Of a stretch of 64,000 nucleotides of DNA, positions 35,880 through 44,551 are shown piece after piece. The DNA comes from Methanosuratincola petrocarbonis (lineage in GTDB: Archaea > Thermoproteota > Methanomethylicia > Methanomethylicales > Methanomethylicaceae): assembly GCA_030522375.1 (NCBI GenBank), contig CP130488.1, positions 806,001 to 870,000 of the forward strand, written 5' to 3'. A program made the translations under genes and the position numbers. Each line of letters opens with the position of its first letter. The first letter of the stretch is position 1. The notes beneath the pieces were generated by a model, which worked only from the letters and a program-made list of their open reading frames with translations, was not told where the DNA came from and made no database searches.

Positions 35880-36095
35880 ATGGATAACTTAGAAAGAAAT
35901 AAGGTTGATGGTTTAAGATGGTTGATAATAAAATGTTTTTCTAATGACGAAATCGAATGTGTAGTTGACGAAGGGAGAGCGGACGAAGTCATGGAGAGGC
36001 ATGAGAGCTACATTAACGACGTAGCACTGGTACCTCTTGATGCAGTCCTTGAAGCACTTGAAAGAGCAAAAAGACAAGGAATAATCAAAGCCTAA
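35880..36095 (+). CDS. Small unknown acidic protein of the island
   Basis: 71 residues from the ATG at 35880 (a GTG at 35874 is in frame). It is acidic with two helices, DEGRADEVMERHESYIND and a C-terminal ALERAKRQGI. Not recognised. A TATA-like TATATAATTATAAA lies at about 35852-35866. Possibly an antitoxin-size or regulator protein, but no partner is seen. Confidence 0.55.
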   Translation: MDNLERNKVDGLRWLIIKCFSNDEIECVVDEGRADEVMERHESYINDVALVPLDAVLEALERAKRQGIIKA

Positions 36096-36542
36096 TAGAA
36101 TGGACCGCTTGAAGCCCCAAATAGTCTCACTAAACTATTGACCGCAGACCCCACGATAACTTTCCATTACGCTAAGGCTCCAGAAGACGTTCAAATGCGA
36201 TGACTCCTTTTTGGGCAAGTATTCTGAGGCGATTGAAGAGAATATTGTGATACCGCTGAATATGAATATCCCAAGCAAGCCGAGCAGTGCAGATCAGAAG
36301 AATCTCAACGAACGAAAGAGACGAACCGGATATGCTCGTGGATTTTCTGATTGAAGCACTCTATCTGAAGGCTTCTTTTCATATTTCAAGCACAGAGTGG
36401 TTAGTTTTACGATTTTGATCCCTGGACGATCACTGACTCCCAGAGCGACCAATTTCACGGTCCCTTGGATTGTGCTAGGATGCCACAAACCTCGGAAAAT
36501 TATATATATCAAAGCGATATATCCCTTCGAGAGGCGAGCCGG
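36096..36542. other. Right edge of the island, with a possible gene remnant
   Basis: 447 bases without an intact gene. A plus-strand frame without a start (36160-36354) contains FKCDDSFLGKYSEAIEEN and looks protein-like, so it may be a decayed gene. Composition rises here to that of the core chromosome. A strong TATA box lies at 36499-36510. No repeat matching the left edge was found by eye. Confidence 0.4.
36499..36510 (+). promoter_or_regulatory. TATA box for the small membrane protein gene
   Basis: ATTATATATATC lies about 35 bases before the ATG at 36543, predicting a leader of about 10-15 bases. Confidence 0.5.
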
Positions 36543-36749
36543 ATGAAACCATTCTCTTACCTGTTTGCGTATTTGAAGGACGTCAAGAACCTCGCAACGC
36601 ACTTCTTGGTTGGCGTGATAATGCTGGCGCTTTTGCTGTTCGTGCCGGTTGACATTCATATCAGGCTGGCAGTCCTCGCTGGGGTAGTGTGCCTCAATAT
36701 TGCGAGGATGAGGCTTGAGGCAAGGAATCGTCCGCCAGGGCATGAATAA
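36543..36749 (+). CDS. Small membrane protein
   Basis: 68 residues from the ATG at 36543, which fits the TATA box; the frame is open further upstream but without support. Two membrane helices (about 17-35 and 38-53) and a basic C-terminus with LEARNRPPGHE. Not recognised. It stands alone between the island and the beta-helix protein. Confidence 0.6.
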   Translation: MKPFSYLFAYLKDVKNLATHFLVGVIMLALLLFVPVDIHIRLAVLAGVVCLNIARMRLEARNRPPGHE

Positions 36750-36986
36750 ATCAGCCATCGGGCGGGCGCGGCAATAAAACCTTACAGGATTTTTCAATCC
36801 TTGAATCCCCTAACAAGATTTTTTCAATTCTTTGCGCCAATCCCAAGAGACGGCGTTAAAGAGATCCATCCCCAATCAGGGCATCACTGGATCAGAACAG
36901 AGTGCGCAAAATCGAAAGTCAATCCAACAGATGCAGATAAATGCTTATTTAAAAAAGGGGCGTTATAAATTTTAGGAGTAATTTTT

Positions 36987-38609
36987 ATGGGAAGAACAGC
37001 CTTTCCCATATTCTTGGTAGCCCTGCTTCTAACTGTGATTCAGGCACCACTGCTCCAAGGATCTTCCGGTCCTCCCTATCCGCCGCCCAACCACGGCGCA
37101 ATCACGATCATCGGGAACTCTGGCTTCGCACTCTCGGACGCGGTCGTCTCGGGAAGCGGCAGCGAACTGGATCCTTATGTGATAGAGGGATGGGTAATAG
37201 ACGCGGGCGCGTCCCATGGGATATCCATAACGGGCGCTGACGCTCATTTCGTGATCAGGAACTGCACCATCTACGGCACAGATGAGGGTTACGGCATAAT
37301 CGTCGTGAACTCCTCGAATGCGAAGATAGAGGGAAATACGCTAATCTCTCTCAAACAAGGCATCCGCATTGATGGGGCAGAGAGTAGCGCAGCAGAGGGG
37401 AATGTCATCCGGAACTGCACAGGAGGCATTTTTATCCAATCCTCGACCGGCATCACAGCATCAAACAACAATATCAGCGGCAGGTACTATGGGATTTTAG
37501 TTTCCCAGTCCAGCAGCGTTTCAGTCACCGAGAATGACTGCTCTGGGAGCGGCGCGTACGGCATCTCACTGCAAGGGGCGCACTTGTGCATCGTAAGCGG
37601 CAACAACTGCTCGGGGTGCGCCTCTTCCGGCATAAGCGTTTCGGGCGGTTCCAATGGCAACACCATCTCCGGCAATGACTGCACCCGCAACAGCTACAAC
37701 GGCATGGAGATGTATGACTCGTTCATGAATGCCATAGAGTGGAACGACTGCACCCACAACGGAATAGGGATGCTCGTAATCAATTCGTCCTCAAATGCTT
37801 TCACGGGAAACAACGCTTCCTTCTGCGGCAACTACGGAATGCGCGTCCAATCGTCCTCGAACAACACGTTCGATCGCTGCGACTTTTCAGGCATTGCCTC
37901 GGGCTCGGGCGCTTTGCTCCATGCCTCGTCCGACAATAACACTTTCGTCAACTGCAGCTTCTCATTCAGCCAATACGGGATCCAGGTAGACGGCTGCAAG
38001 GGCGTCCTGATCTCAGCGTGCAGGATGCACAACAATTCAGCCGGGGGGCTCTGGAACTACGCCTCTGACTCTGCCTTCTCGGTTCTGGCAAGGGAATGCT
38101 GGTGGGGCGCCCCGAGCGGGCCCTCCGGGAGCGGCCCAGGATCCGGCGACAAGGTGTCAAAGAACGTGGTCTATTACCCGTGGATCGGGGAGAAGGCGAC
38201 CGCGGCGATCTCAATAAGGACGGGCACCGCGGCGTTGAACCTCACCGCCCCGAATTCGCCTGCCACAGTGACGATCAGCTGCAACCTCACGCCATTCATC
38301 ACGACGACGCCGGTGAACATCAGGGTTAAGGATCCGGACGGGCAGACAACCACCATTGCGGTGAACGCATCAGCCTCGAAGTTCTCCGTGAATGTGACGG
38401 TAAACAAGGCTGGCAACTGGACTGTCCTTGCAGAGGTCCCTGAGAGCGAGGTGCTAAAGCCCGCGGCTTCCAACACGCTGTCGATTTCCGTCGCTGCCCC
38501 AGCCGCAGCCGCCCCAGGAGGGGAGATCCTTTACGCAGGGGTTGCGATTGTCCTTCTGATCGCCGGAGTTTCCTACGCGCTAATCAGGTCGAGGAAAGGG
38601 AAGAAGTAG
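36987..38609 (+). CDS. NosD-like parallel beta-helix surface protein
   Basis: 540 residues. A signal peptide (about 1-25), then about 15 turns of right-handed beta-helix (about 50-380) built from repeats of the form NxxxGIxIxxSSxxxxxxNxxS, as in NosD/PbH1 proteins. A beta-sandwich segment (about 405-500) and a C-terminal membrane helix (about 512-532) with a basic tail anchor it to the cell surface. Such proteins bind or cut polysaccharides or serve as surface structure; no catalytic residues can be named. Single gene with a clear AT-rich promoter region. Confidence 0.88.
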   Translation: MGRTAFPIFLVALLLTVIQAPLLQGSSGPPYPPPNHGAITIIGNSGFALSDAVVSGSGSELDPYVIEGWVIDAGASHGISITGADAHFVIRNCTIYGTDEGYGIIVVNSSNAKIEGNTLISLKQGIRIDGAESSAAEGNVIRNCTGGIFIQSSTGITASNNNISGRYYGILVSQSSSVSVTENDCSGSGAYGISLQGAHLCIVSGNNCSGCASSGISVSGGSNGNTISGNDCTRNSYNGMEMYDSFMNAIEWNDCTHNGIGMLVINSSSNAFTGNNASFCGNYGMRVQSSSNNTFDRCDFSGIASGSGALLHASSDNNTFVNCSFSFSQYGIQVDGCKGVLISACRMHNNSAGGLWNYASDSAFSVLARECWWGAPSGPSGSGPGSGDKVSKNVVYYPWIGEKATAAISIRTGTAALNLTAPNSPATVTISCNLTPFITTTPVNIRVKDPDGQTTTIAVNASASKFSVNVTVNKAGNWTVLAEVPESEVLKPAASNTLSISVAAPAAAAPGGEILYAGVAIVLLIAGVSYALIRSRKGKK

Positions 38610-38703
38610 GCAGACAACCTCCTTACTTTTTTCTTTATTCATTTTTGGCGTTCCCCCCAAAGCTGAAATCAGAATGGGCTCGAGAGCACGTCTCCTGGGA
38701 TAA

Positions 38704-38738
38704 AGGAGCGTTACTATGCTCCTCTAGTAGTAACTACT
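38704..38738. repeat. Two adjacent small palindromes
   Basis: AGGAGC, 8-base spacer, GCTCCT (38704-38723), followed two bases later by AGTAGT-A-ACTACT (38726-38738). Both are perfect. They lie in the 357-base gap between the beta-helix gene and the LigD polymerase gene, where no other feature is seen, and may be regulator sites. Confidence 0.6.
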
Positions 38739-38966
38739 GCACCCCCGCAGTACAAAAATCAGCGAAAGCCTGCTCCTCTTGGAAGTGTACAATTTGGGAC
38801 ACATGGTGCTTGCCCGAAACCTCCAAGATCAGGAATCGATCACAAGGGTTTTGAAGAAACAACCTCTGCAGCATTGAAAAACCAGGGCGACGTTTGGCTT
38901 TACAGGGTTTTAGAAAGGCAGAAAAACTGCGAAAGGCAGATAATCTTGAGTGGCAGGGGGCTAGGG

Positions 38967-40115
38967 ATGACTGATTTCCTGGCGGAGCGAATACTTCTTC
39001 TCCTTGCGATAAAGGCGCCGGATGCCAAGATAGACCTTGGCCACATCTACGAGAAGGTCTCCAGGGACGTGGCCTTCACGGGCGGGGAAGTCTCGGAAGA
39101 GGAGCTCAAGCTGGAGCTGAGGAAGCTCGAGGCAGAGGGCCTGGTCGAGGAGAGGGAAGGGCTATACTACATCACGGAGGGCGGGAGATCGGCGCTCGTG
39201 TCTAGACTGCCAGCGGTCTCTGGCAAAATGAACCTCTCGTACCGCAGGGTCCTTGCCGCAAAGGAGTACTACCCGAGGGTAGCTGACCAGATCCTGCCTT
39301 TCCTGCGGGGGAGACCAGTAAGCGTGGTCAAGGTCTTCAGCGACGAGGCGGACCCATTGAACAAGGTGAAGCCGCTCTTTGTCAGGTATGCCAGGTACAA
39401 GCCCAAGCCCACATTCATACAGATCGGGGACAGGAGAGATCTGATGGGATATGTCGATGACCATGCCGTCGACTTCGTCCCATATGTGCACGGGCTCGAA
39501 ATGAAGGAGCCCGACTGGCTGATCATCGACCTTGACGCGGGCGAGGGGCTCAAGTCCGCGGCAGGAGGTTTTCTGGCGGTGAAGTTTGTCGCGGATAAGG
39601 TCTACCGGCTGCTCGAGGGCTGCGGGATCCGACCGGCGGTGAAGTTCAGCGGTTCAAGGGGGATGCAGGTGTGGGCTTCGCTCGACAACTCGCGGATGCC
39701 CAAGGGTGACCTCTTTGCGCACTACAGGAGGCTCGTCCAGCTAATCCAGAAAAAGGTGGAGGAGGAGATCGCGAGAGAAGGGGTCCCGGAGGGGCTCAGG
39801 GGGCTAATCGATCAGCAGGACGGGTCAGAGGGCCTCACAACCGCCAAAGTGGCAGGGAAGGAAGCGCGCACAAAGAAGGTTCTCCTCGACTGGAGCTCGA
39901 TGAAGCCGATGGGCGATGTCAGGGCACCCTTCAGCATGCACTACAAGACTGGGCTTGTCTCCTGCCCTGTGGATCCCAGCAGGATCCTGGAGTTCGACCC
40001 CTCGGAGGCAGCGCCGGGGAGGGTGGCGGAGGAGGCTGGTAGGCTGAGCAGGTTCTTTTCCTTCGAAAAGAGCAGCCCCGACATGCTCCTGGACTGCACA
40101 GGGTTCCTGTCCTGA
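38967..40115 (+). CDS. LigD-type polymerase/primase with N-terminal winged helix
   Basis: 382 residues. The first 80 residues look like a winged helix (FLAERILLLLAI, then EEELKLELRKLEAEGLVEER with a beta wing). Residues about 85-340 are the LigD polymerase (archaeo-eukaryotic primase) domain: metal-binding Asp pair D188/D190 in IIDLDAGEG, the SGSRG loop at 228-232, and RAPFSMHYKTGLVSCPVD. Such enzymes fill gaps with ribonucleotides in end joining. I chose the ATG at 38967, preceded by a GGGGG-rich site. An MFS gene separates it from the phosphoesterase. The N-terminal fusion is unusual. Confidence 0.87.
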   Translation: MTDFLAERILLLLAIKAPDAKIDLGHIYEKVSRDVAFTGGEVSEEELKLELRKLEAEGLVEEREGLYYITEGGRSALVSRLPAVSGKMNLSYRRVLAAKEYYPRVADQILPFLRGRPVSVVKVFSDEADPLNKVKPLFVRYARYKPKPTFIQIGDRRDLMGYVDDHAVDFVPYVHGLEMKEPDWLIIDLDAGEGLKSAAGGFLAVKFVADKVYRLLEGCGIRPAVKFSGSRGMQVWASLDNSRMPKGDLFAHYRRLVQLIQKKVEEEIAREGVPEGLRGLIDQQDGSEGLTTAKVAGKEARTKKVLLDWSSMKPMGDVRAPFSMHYKTGLVSCPVDPSRILEFDPSEAAPGRVAEEAGRLSRFFSFEKSSPDMLLDCTGFLS

Positions 40116-40196
40116 ATCCTGATCCAGCTGCGATACACTTATCCATAGCCCTCCGCAATAGTAGCCAACAATCGGAGGCTCTCGAGGGGGATCCAT

Positions 40197-41402
40197 ATGA
40201 GCGCTAATGGCACGGGCGGCATGTCCCTGTGGGGGCTGCCCACAAATGTCCTGCTGATGATCGTAATACTGACAGTGAATAGCTTCACCTTCAGTTACCT
40301 CTCGATCTACATAGCCGCGTACCTGCCAGAGGCGGGCGTTCCGGCGACGACGATCGGGATGCTCCTAGGGGTAGAGGGGCTCGCGATGGCAGTGATGGCA
40401 ATCCCATTCGGGATACTTTCGGACCGGAGAGGCAGGAAGCGCCTCCTCATCCTCGGATCCTTCGCGCCCGCACCCGTCTTCTTCGCATTCGCGCTCAGCA
40501 ACGATCCAGCCGTGATGGTGACCGCGATCGCGCTGGGGGGAGTCTTCGAGGGGGTCTACCTGGCGACCGTGAACGCGCTGATAGCGGACCAGACCACGCT
40601 CGGGAACAGGAACGTCGCGTTCACACTCTCGTTCATAATGGGAGGCGCAGGCTACGCGCTGGGGACCGCCCTCCCGTTCTTCATCCCTGAGCTGGCGAGT
40701 CTGCTGGGGGTCGATAAGGCTGCCATACACAACGGCTTGCTGTACTTGTTCGGCTTCGTGAACCTCCTCGTGCCAGTGGCTCTGTACTATACACTGAGGG
40801 GGATCAGGGAGACCGCGAGAAGGAACGCTGCCTCATTAAAGGGGTTGGGGATGCTCCTCAAGTTCTCCGGGATCAACAGCATAATCGGGCTTGGGGCTGG
40901 CTTCATAATACCGCTTATACCCACCTGGCTATTCCTCAAGTTCGCGATCCCAGACTCCTTCAGCGGTCCCATACTTGCCATCTCGAGCGCTACGATCGGG
41001 CTGGGCGCTGCATTCAGCCCAAGGCTCGCTTCAAAGCTCGGCACGGTCAGGGCGGTCGTCCTGACGCAGGGGCTCTCCCTAGCGTTCATGGTCGCGCTGG
41101 CGTTCACGGGCGATTTCGCGACCGCGGCGGTCGTGTACATCATAAGGACGGGTCTGATGAACATGGCGACACCGCTCCTTGACGCCTACCTGATGGGCAT
41201 AGTCAAGCCAGATCAGCGGGGCTTCGCGAGCTCGCTAAACTCCGTGATCTGGAGGATACCGAACAGCGTCACCACCATAATCGGCGGGGCAATACTGGCT
41301 TCCGGAAATTACGAGCTCCCCTTCCTGATCGCGGGGGCATTCTACGTAGCGGGGATAAGCCTCTTCTACGCAGTTTTCAGGAACGTCAAGCCCTCGGGAT
41401 GA
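40197..41402 (+). CDS. Major facilitator superfamily transporter
   Basis: 401 residues with 12 membrane segments and the MFS signature FGILSDRRGRKRL after segment 2. Similar to 12-segment drug or sugar efflux carriers. It lies between two LigD-domain genes, 81 bases after the polymerase and 81 before the phosphoesterase, all on the plus strand. Its position within a DNA-repair group is probably incidental. Substrate unknown. Confidence 0.87.
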   Translation: MSANGTGGMSLWGLPTNVLLMIVILTVNSFTFSYLSIYIAAYLPEAGVPATTIGMLLGVEGLAMAVMAIPFGILSDRRGRKRLLILGSFAPAPVFFAFALSNDPAVMVTAIALGGVFEGVYLATVNALIADQTTLGNRNVAFTLSFIMGGAGYALGTALPFFIPELASLLGVDKAAIHNGLLYLFGFVNLLVPVALYYTLRGIRETARRNAASLKGLGMLLKFSGINSIIGLGAGFIIPLIPTWLFLKFAIPDSFSGPILAISSATIGLGAAFSPRLASKLGTVRAVVLTQGLSLAFMVALAFTGDFATAAVVYIIRTGLMNMATPLLDAYLMGIVKPDQRGFASSLNSVIWRIPNSVTTIIGGAILASGNYELPFLIAGAFYVAGISLFYAVFRNVKPSG

Positions 41403-41483
41403 GGGAGATCAGTTCCAGCCGCCCGCTGCTGATGCAAAAACTGAATTATCCGTCTGCCTCTAAAAGTCATAGGGCAAACCAAA

Positions 41484-41876
41484 TTGGCGCATAGCAGTAA
41501 TGGGAAGGAGAAGGCTTTCGTAGTCCACGAGCACCATGCCAGGAGGCTGCACTACGACCTCCGCCTTGAGAAGGACGGCGTGCTCAAGAGCTGGGCGGTG
41601 CCCAAGGGGATCCCGCTCGAGAGGGGTGTCAAGAGGCTCGCGATCCAGGTAGAGGACCACCCGCTCGGGTACGCGGGCTTCGAGGGGACGATACCTGAGG
41701 GGGAGTACGGAGCAGGGACGGTCTCGATCTGGGACAGCGGGGTCTACGAGGCGATCGTTTGGGACGAAGGCAAGATCGAGGTGGTCTTCAGGGGGAGAAA
41801 ACTGTCCGGGAGGTACGCGCTGGTCAGGTTCAGCAGGGCCGGGGAGAACCAGTGGCTCATATTCCGAGCCAAGTAG
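41484..41876 (+). CDS. LigD-type 3'-phosphoesterase
   Basis: 130 residues, a stand-alone phosphoesterase domain as in archaea. The active-site motif VVHEHHARRLHYDLRLE carries the His, Arg and Asp that bind manganese, with WAVPKG and EDHPLGYAGFEGTIPEGEYG following. It removes 3' phosphates or ribonucleotides from DNA ends before ligation. The TTG start is preceded by GGGCA; it ends 20 bases before the photolyase start. Confidence 0.95.
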   Translation: MAHSSNGKEKAFVVHEHHARRLHYDLRLEKDGVLKSWAVPKGIPLERGVKRLAIQVEDHPLGYAGFEGTIPEGEYGAGTVSIWDSGVYEAIVWDEGKIEVVFRGRKLSGRYALVRFSRAGENQWLIFRAK

Positions 41877-41896
41877 CGCGATCAGTGAATCGGGCG

Positions 41897-43282
41897 ATGC
41901 GTGAGGGCAGCGGAATGGTTGGGGGCATTGATCTTGGAGCGGGAAGGGCTCTGAACGTGAAGGAGCCCTCTGGGAGCGGCAAGGCAGTAGTATACTGGAT
42001 GCAAGGGGCATTCAGGGTGTCGCACAACCCCAGCCTGGAGTGCGCGGTCGAGATATCCAACAGATCTAGGAAGCCGCTGATAGTCCTCGTCGTACTGGAT
42101 CTAGGCTATCCGGAAGCGAACGCCAGGAGCTTCAAGTTCTTCCTCGAAGGGCTCGTGGATGTAAGGGAAGGTCTCGCCAAGAGGGGGATCGCTCTGCACC
42201 TCAGGAAGGGGAAGTTCGAGAAGATTCTCGCTGAGTATGCGCCCGAGGCATACATGCTTGTCTCTGACGCTGCGTATCTCCCCGCGATGAGGGAGATCAG
42301 GGAGAGGGTCTACGGGGTTTTTGAGTCAGGGATCGTAGAGGTCGAGCCCAACGTCTTGGTCCCGGTGAAGGCGGCGAGCGGCAGGATGGAGTACGGAGCA
42401 TACACGCTGAGGCCGAAGATAATGAGGCTTGCGCCGATCTACGAGGGGGATTTCGCGACGCGCGAGTACAGGGGCGATAGGCTGGACGACGAGCTTGACT
42501 TAGAGCCGTCAGACCACTCAAGGATCCTGAAGGGGCAGGTTGAGGACGTGCCGCCGTGCGGCGCGGCTGGAGGGAGCGGAAATGCGTCCAGGCTGCTCGG
42601 ACATTTCCTTGAGAAGAAGTATCCCATCTTCGCTGCGCAGAGGGGGGACCCGGCATCGCAGGCGGAAAGCGATCTCAGCCCCTATCTCCACTTCGGACAC
42701 ATAAGCCCAGCCCAGATCCTCGATAGCGCCCGGCGTGTAGGCTCTCCCAACGAGAACTACGGAGCCCTCTTCGAGCAGCTGATCGTGAGGAGGGAGCTCG
42801 CCCACAATTTCACGCTCTATGCGAGGTCGCTCGGCAGCCCCTTCGAGTTCATCCCCGGCTGGGCCGCCGAGACCTTGAAGGCGCACGAGGGGGACAGGAG
42901 AGAATATGTGTACAGCCTGGGCGAACTCGAGGGCGCCAGGACGCATGACATCTACTGGAATGCAGCCCAGTCCGAGCTCCTCACAAGGGGAAAGATACAC
43001 AACTACATGAGGATGTACTGGGGGAAGAAGATAATCGAGTGGTCGGAGGGGATCGAGGATGCGTACCGGGCGATGGTCTACCTAAACAACAAGTACGCGC
43101 TCGACGGCAGGGATCCCAACAGCTACGCCGGCATCGGATGGTGCTTCGGGCTCCACGACCGTCCGTTCAGGGAGAGGGGCATATTCGGCAAGGTCCGCTA
43201 CATGTCCGAGGGCGGTCTGACCAGGAAGTTTGACATGGGGGCATACATCGATAGAGTGAACAATGCCGCGACCCCAAAGTGA
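41897..43282 (+). CDS. phr: Class II CPD photolyase
   Basis: 461 residues. An N-terminal alpha/beta domain (about 30-150) and a helical FAD-binding domain. The class II signature is clear near the C-terminus: NKYALDGRDPNSYAGIGW, followed by CFGLHDRPFRERGIFGKVRYM. It uses blue light to split pyrimidine dimers. The ATG at 41897 is the likely start; the frame is open into the phosphoesterase gene but that region is in the wrong frame to be real. Forms a repair group with the LigD-domain genes. A photolyase suggests that the organism or its ancestors met light. Confidence 0.93.
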   Translation: MREGSGMVGGIDLGAGRALNVKEPSGSGKAVVYWMQGAFRVSHNPSLECAVEISNRSRKPLIVLVVLDLGYPEANARSFKFFLEGLVDVREGLAKRGIALHLRKGKFEKILAEYAPEAYMLVSDAAYLPAMREIRERVYGVFESGIVEVEPNVLVPVKAASGRMEYGAYTLRPKIMRLAPIYEGDFATREYRGDRLDDELDLEPSDHSRILKGQVEDVPPCGAAGGSGNASRLLGHFLEKKYPIFAAQRGDPASQAESDLSPYLHFGHISPAQILDSARRVGSPNENYGALFEQLIVRRELAHNFTLYARSLGSPFEFIPGWAAETLKAHEGDRREYVYSLGELEGARTHDIYWNAAQSELLTRGKIHNYMRMYWGKKIIEWSEGIEDAYRAMVYLNNKYALDGRDPNSYAGIGWCFGLHDRPFRERGIFGKVRYMSEGGLTRKFDMGAYIDRVNNAATPK

Positions 43283-43360
43283 TAAAGGCGTGGGCACCGG
43301 AAAAAGGCGCTGATTTTGAAAGCTTAATTACCCGCGTGACAATCTATTAATAGGGATTTT

Positions 43361-43831
43361 ATGAAGGTCTTGGTCGTATACGATTCCGTCTCGCCCTCGA
43401 AGGTTACGATGAAGGTTGCGCAGGCGATTGCGGAAGAGTTGAAGGCGAAAGGCGTTGACGCAGACTGCTTCTACTGCAAGGATTTCGACAGGGGGAGAGC
43501 AAAAGAATACGACTGCCTGATAGTCGGCGCCCCAACAATGGCGTTCCAACCATCCAAGGACATCACCGGGTTCCTCGATGCGCTCAAGGCTGAGGACGTG
43601 AAGGGCAAGAGGGGTGCGGCATTCGACACGCAGATCAAGTCGGCGCTGAGCGGGAACGCGGCCAAGGGAATCGAGAAGAGGCTTTCGGGTCTTGGCGCCG
43701 CTATATTCAAGCCTCATCTAGTCGCATACGTCGAGGGGAAAGGCAAGAACACCTGGGAGCTCAGGGAGGGCGAACTTGAGAAGGTCAAGAGATGGGCGCA
43801 GGAGGCGGCAGAGGCTATCCTTGCGGGATGA
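43361..43831 (+). CDS. Flavodoxin-fold protein
   Basis: 156 residues. The FMN phosphate loop YDSVSPSKVTMKVA follows the first strand, and LIVGAPTMAFQPSKD gives the 60s loop. It probably carries electrons with bound FMN. The loop differs from the canonical TxTGNT, so it belongs to the flavodoxin-like (FldA/WrbA-related) fringe. Starts at ATG 43361 after a TATA-like GCTTAATTACC. Confidence 0.85.
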   Translation: MKVLVVYDSVSPSKVTMKVAQAIAEELKAKGVDADCFYCKDFDRGRAKEYDCLIVGAPTMAFQPSKDITGFLDALKAEDVKGKRGAAFDTQIKSALSGNAAKGIEKRLSGLGAAIFKPHLVAYVEGKGKNTWELREGELEKVKRWAQEAAEAILAG

Positions 43832-44507
43832 AGAAGGGAAAAGGCGATGTAGGACGGAATCGCTCATCGCGACCCAGTGCACATTTTGCGGATAATCAAG
43901 GTACTGCACCAAGGAAAAGAGCGGGTCGGAAAAACAATGCGCCAGGAGCGCACCCAATAGCCCTGCATGTTTAAAAAGATCAAAATGATAGGTTAGAAGT
44001 TAGAGAATGTGCATTTTTGCTCGTGGCTACTTCTTGGCAACTAGCCAACTCATCGTCTTCCTGCGCGGCTTCTTGAAGGCGCCGCCCGTAATTCTCCTTT
44101 TCCTGTCAAACTTCTTCTTCCAGTGCCCTGTAGATTCTGGCATTGATATTAACTCCACACACCAAGTAGTCAGCCCTAGTGATAAAGTCGACTGTCTGAA
44201 GACCGAATTAAGACCGCCTGCCAGAGGAGCTCACAGCCAAGGCCCTTCAATCGAGCCGGTACGAATTTCTCAAGCGAGCGCTGAGTTTTAAAAAATTTGC
44301 AGTCTTCCGCCATTAGTTCAAGGCTGTGCTCAGCAACTTTAATAATCATAATGACAAATAATTATAGTTATTAAATAAGATTGTATTTATGAAGGGTATT
44401 TTTGCGTATGACAACATCCGGACATCGGAAGTTAATTGCTGGCGCAATTCTTGGAGTTGGAGGGGCACTGAGTGGCAAAACATGAAAACAAGGCCAGGGG
44501 AAAGCAA
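43832..44507. other. Long gap between flavodoxin and the PadR regulator
   Basis: About 680 bases without a sure gene. Contents: a TGCGC/GCGCA hairpin near 43929-43943, a possible 38-residue basic ORF on the minus strand (44027-44143), and a plus-strand 25-residue frame at 44408-44485 (HRKLIAGAILGVGGALSG) that resembles the start of a small membrane protein cut short. The 94-codon plus-strand frame at 44007-44291 is not convincing. Confidence 0.4.
44027..44143 (-). CDS. Possible 38-residue basic protein
   Basis: An ATG at 44141-44143 opens a frame rich in Lys and Arg (for example KKKFDRKRRI and KKPRRKTMSW) ending at TAG 44027-44029. TGGAG lies about 9 bases upstream and a TATA-like CTTTATCA about 45 bases upstream. 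It would be a nucleic-acid-binding-like peptide. No family is recognised and chance cannot be excluded. Confidence 0.3.
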   Translation of the reverse strand: MPESTGHWKKKFDRKRRITGGAFKKPRRKTMSWLVAKK

Positions 44508-44515
44508 ACACATAT

Positions 44516-44532
44516 ATCTTAGTAACTAAGAT
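44516..44532. promoter_or_regulatory. 17-bp palindromic operator in front of padR
   Basis: ATCTTAGT-A-ACTAAGAT is a perfect inverted repeat with 8-base arms and one central base. It overlaps the downstream side of a TATA-like CATATATC (44511-44518) and lies 19 bases before the ATG of the PadR gene. PadR proteins bind such sites as dimers, so autoregulation is the natural reading. Confidence 0.75.
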
Positions 44533-44551
44533 ACCTAAGTAGGTGATTTAT

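Larger units (their letters stand above)
27180..36100. other. AT-rich accessory island with candidate defence genes
   Basis: Base composition changes abruptly near 27.15 kb from GC-rich to strongly AT-rich and returns near 36.1 kb. Codon use switches from AGG/CTC/GAG-type to AGA/TTA/GAA-type. Contents: a minus-strand operon of five genes (NurA, HerA, a 55-residue protein, an SMC-like ATPase, an unknown with a possible winged helix), a divergent pair (unknown protein and DNA methyltransferase) and two small genes. The methyltransferase pair is less AT-rich than the operon, so the island may be a composite. No integrase, tRNA or flanking direct repeat was seen. Horizontal acquisition is inferred from composition. 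Confidence 0.85.

Noticed and set aside
27180..36100. Integrative element with integrase
   Set aside because: No integrase, transposase, tRNA target or flanking direct repeat was seen, so it is called an island and not a defined mobile element.
38645..38854. 69-codon plus-strand ORF before the LigD polymerase gene
   Set aside because: It spans two palindromes, has an odd composition and no supported start.
41759..41896. N-terminal extension of the photolyase into the phosphoesterase gene
   Set aside because: This part overlaps a well-supported gene in another frame; the photolyase fold begins after 41897.
44007..44291. 94-codon plus-strand ORF
   Set aside because: Its translation is a Phe/Leu/Ser mix without family resemblance and no ribosome site precedes it; the minus-strand basic ORF looks slightly better.
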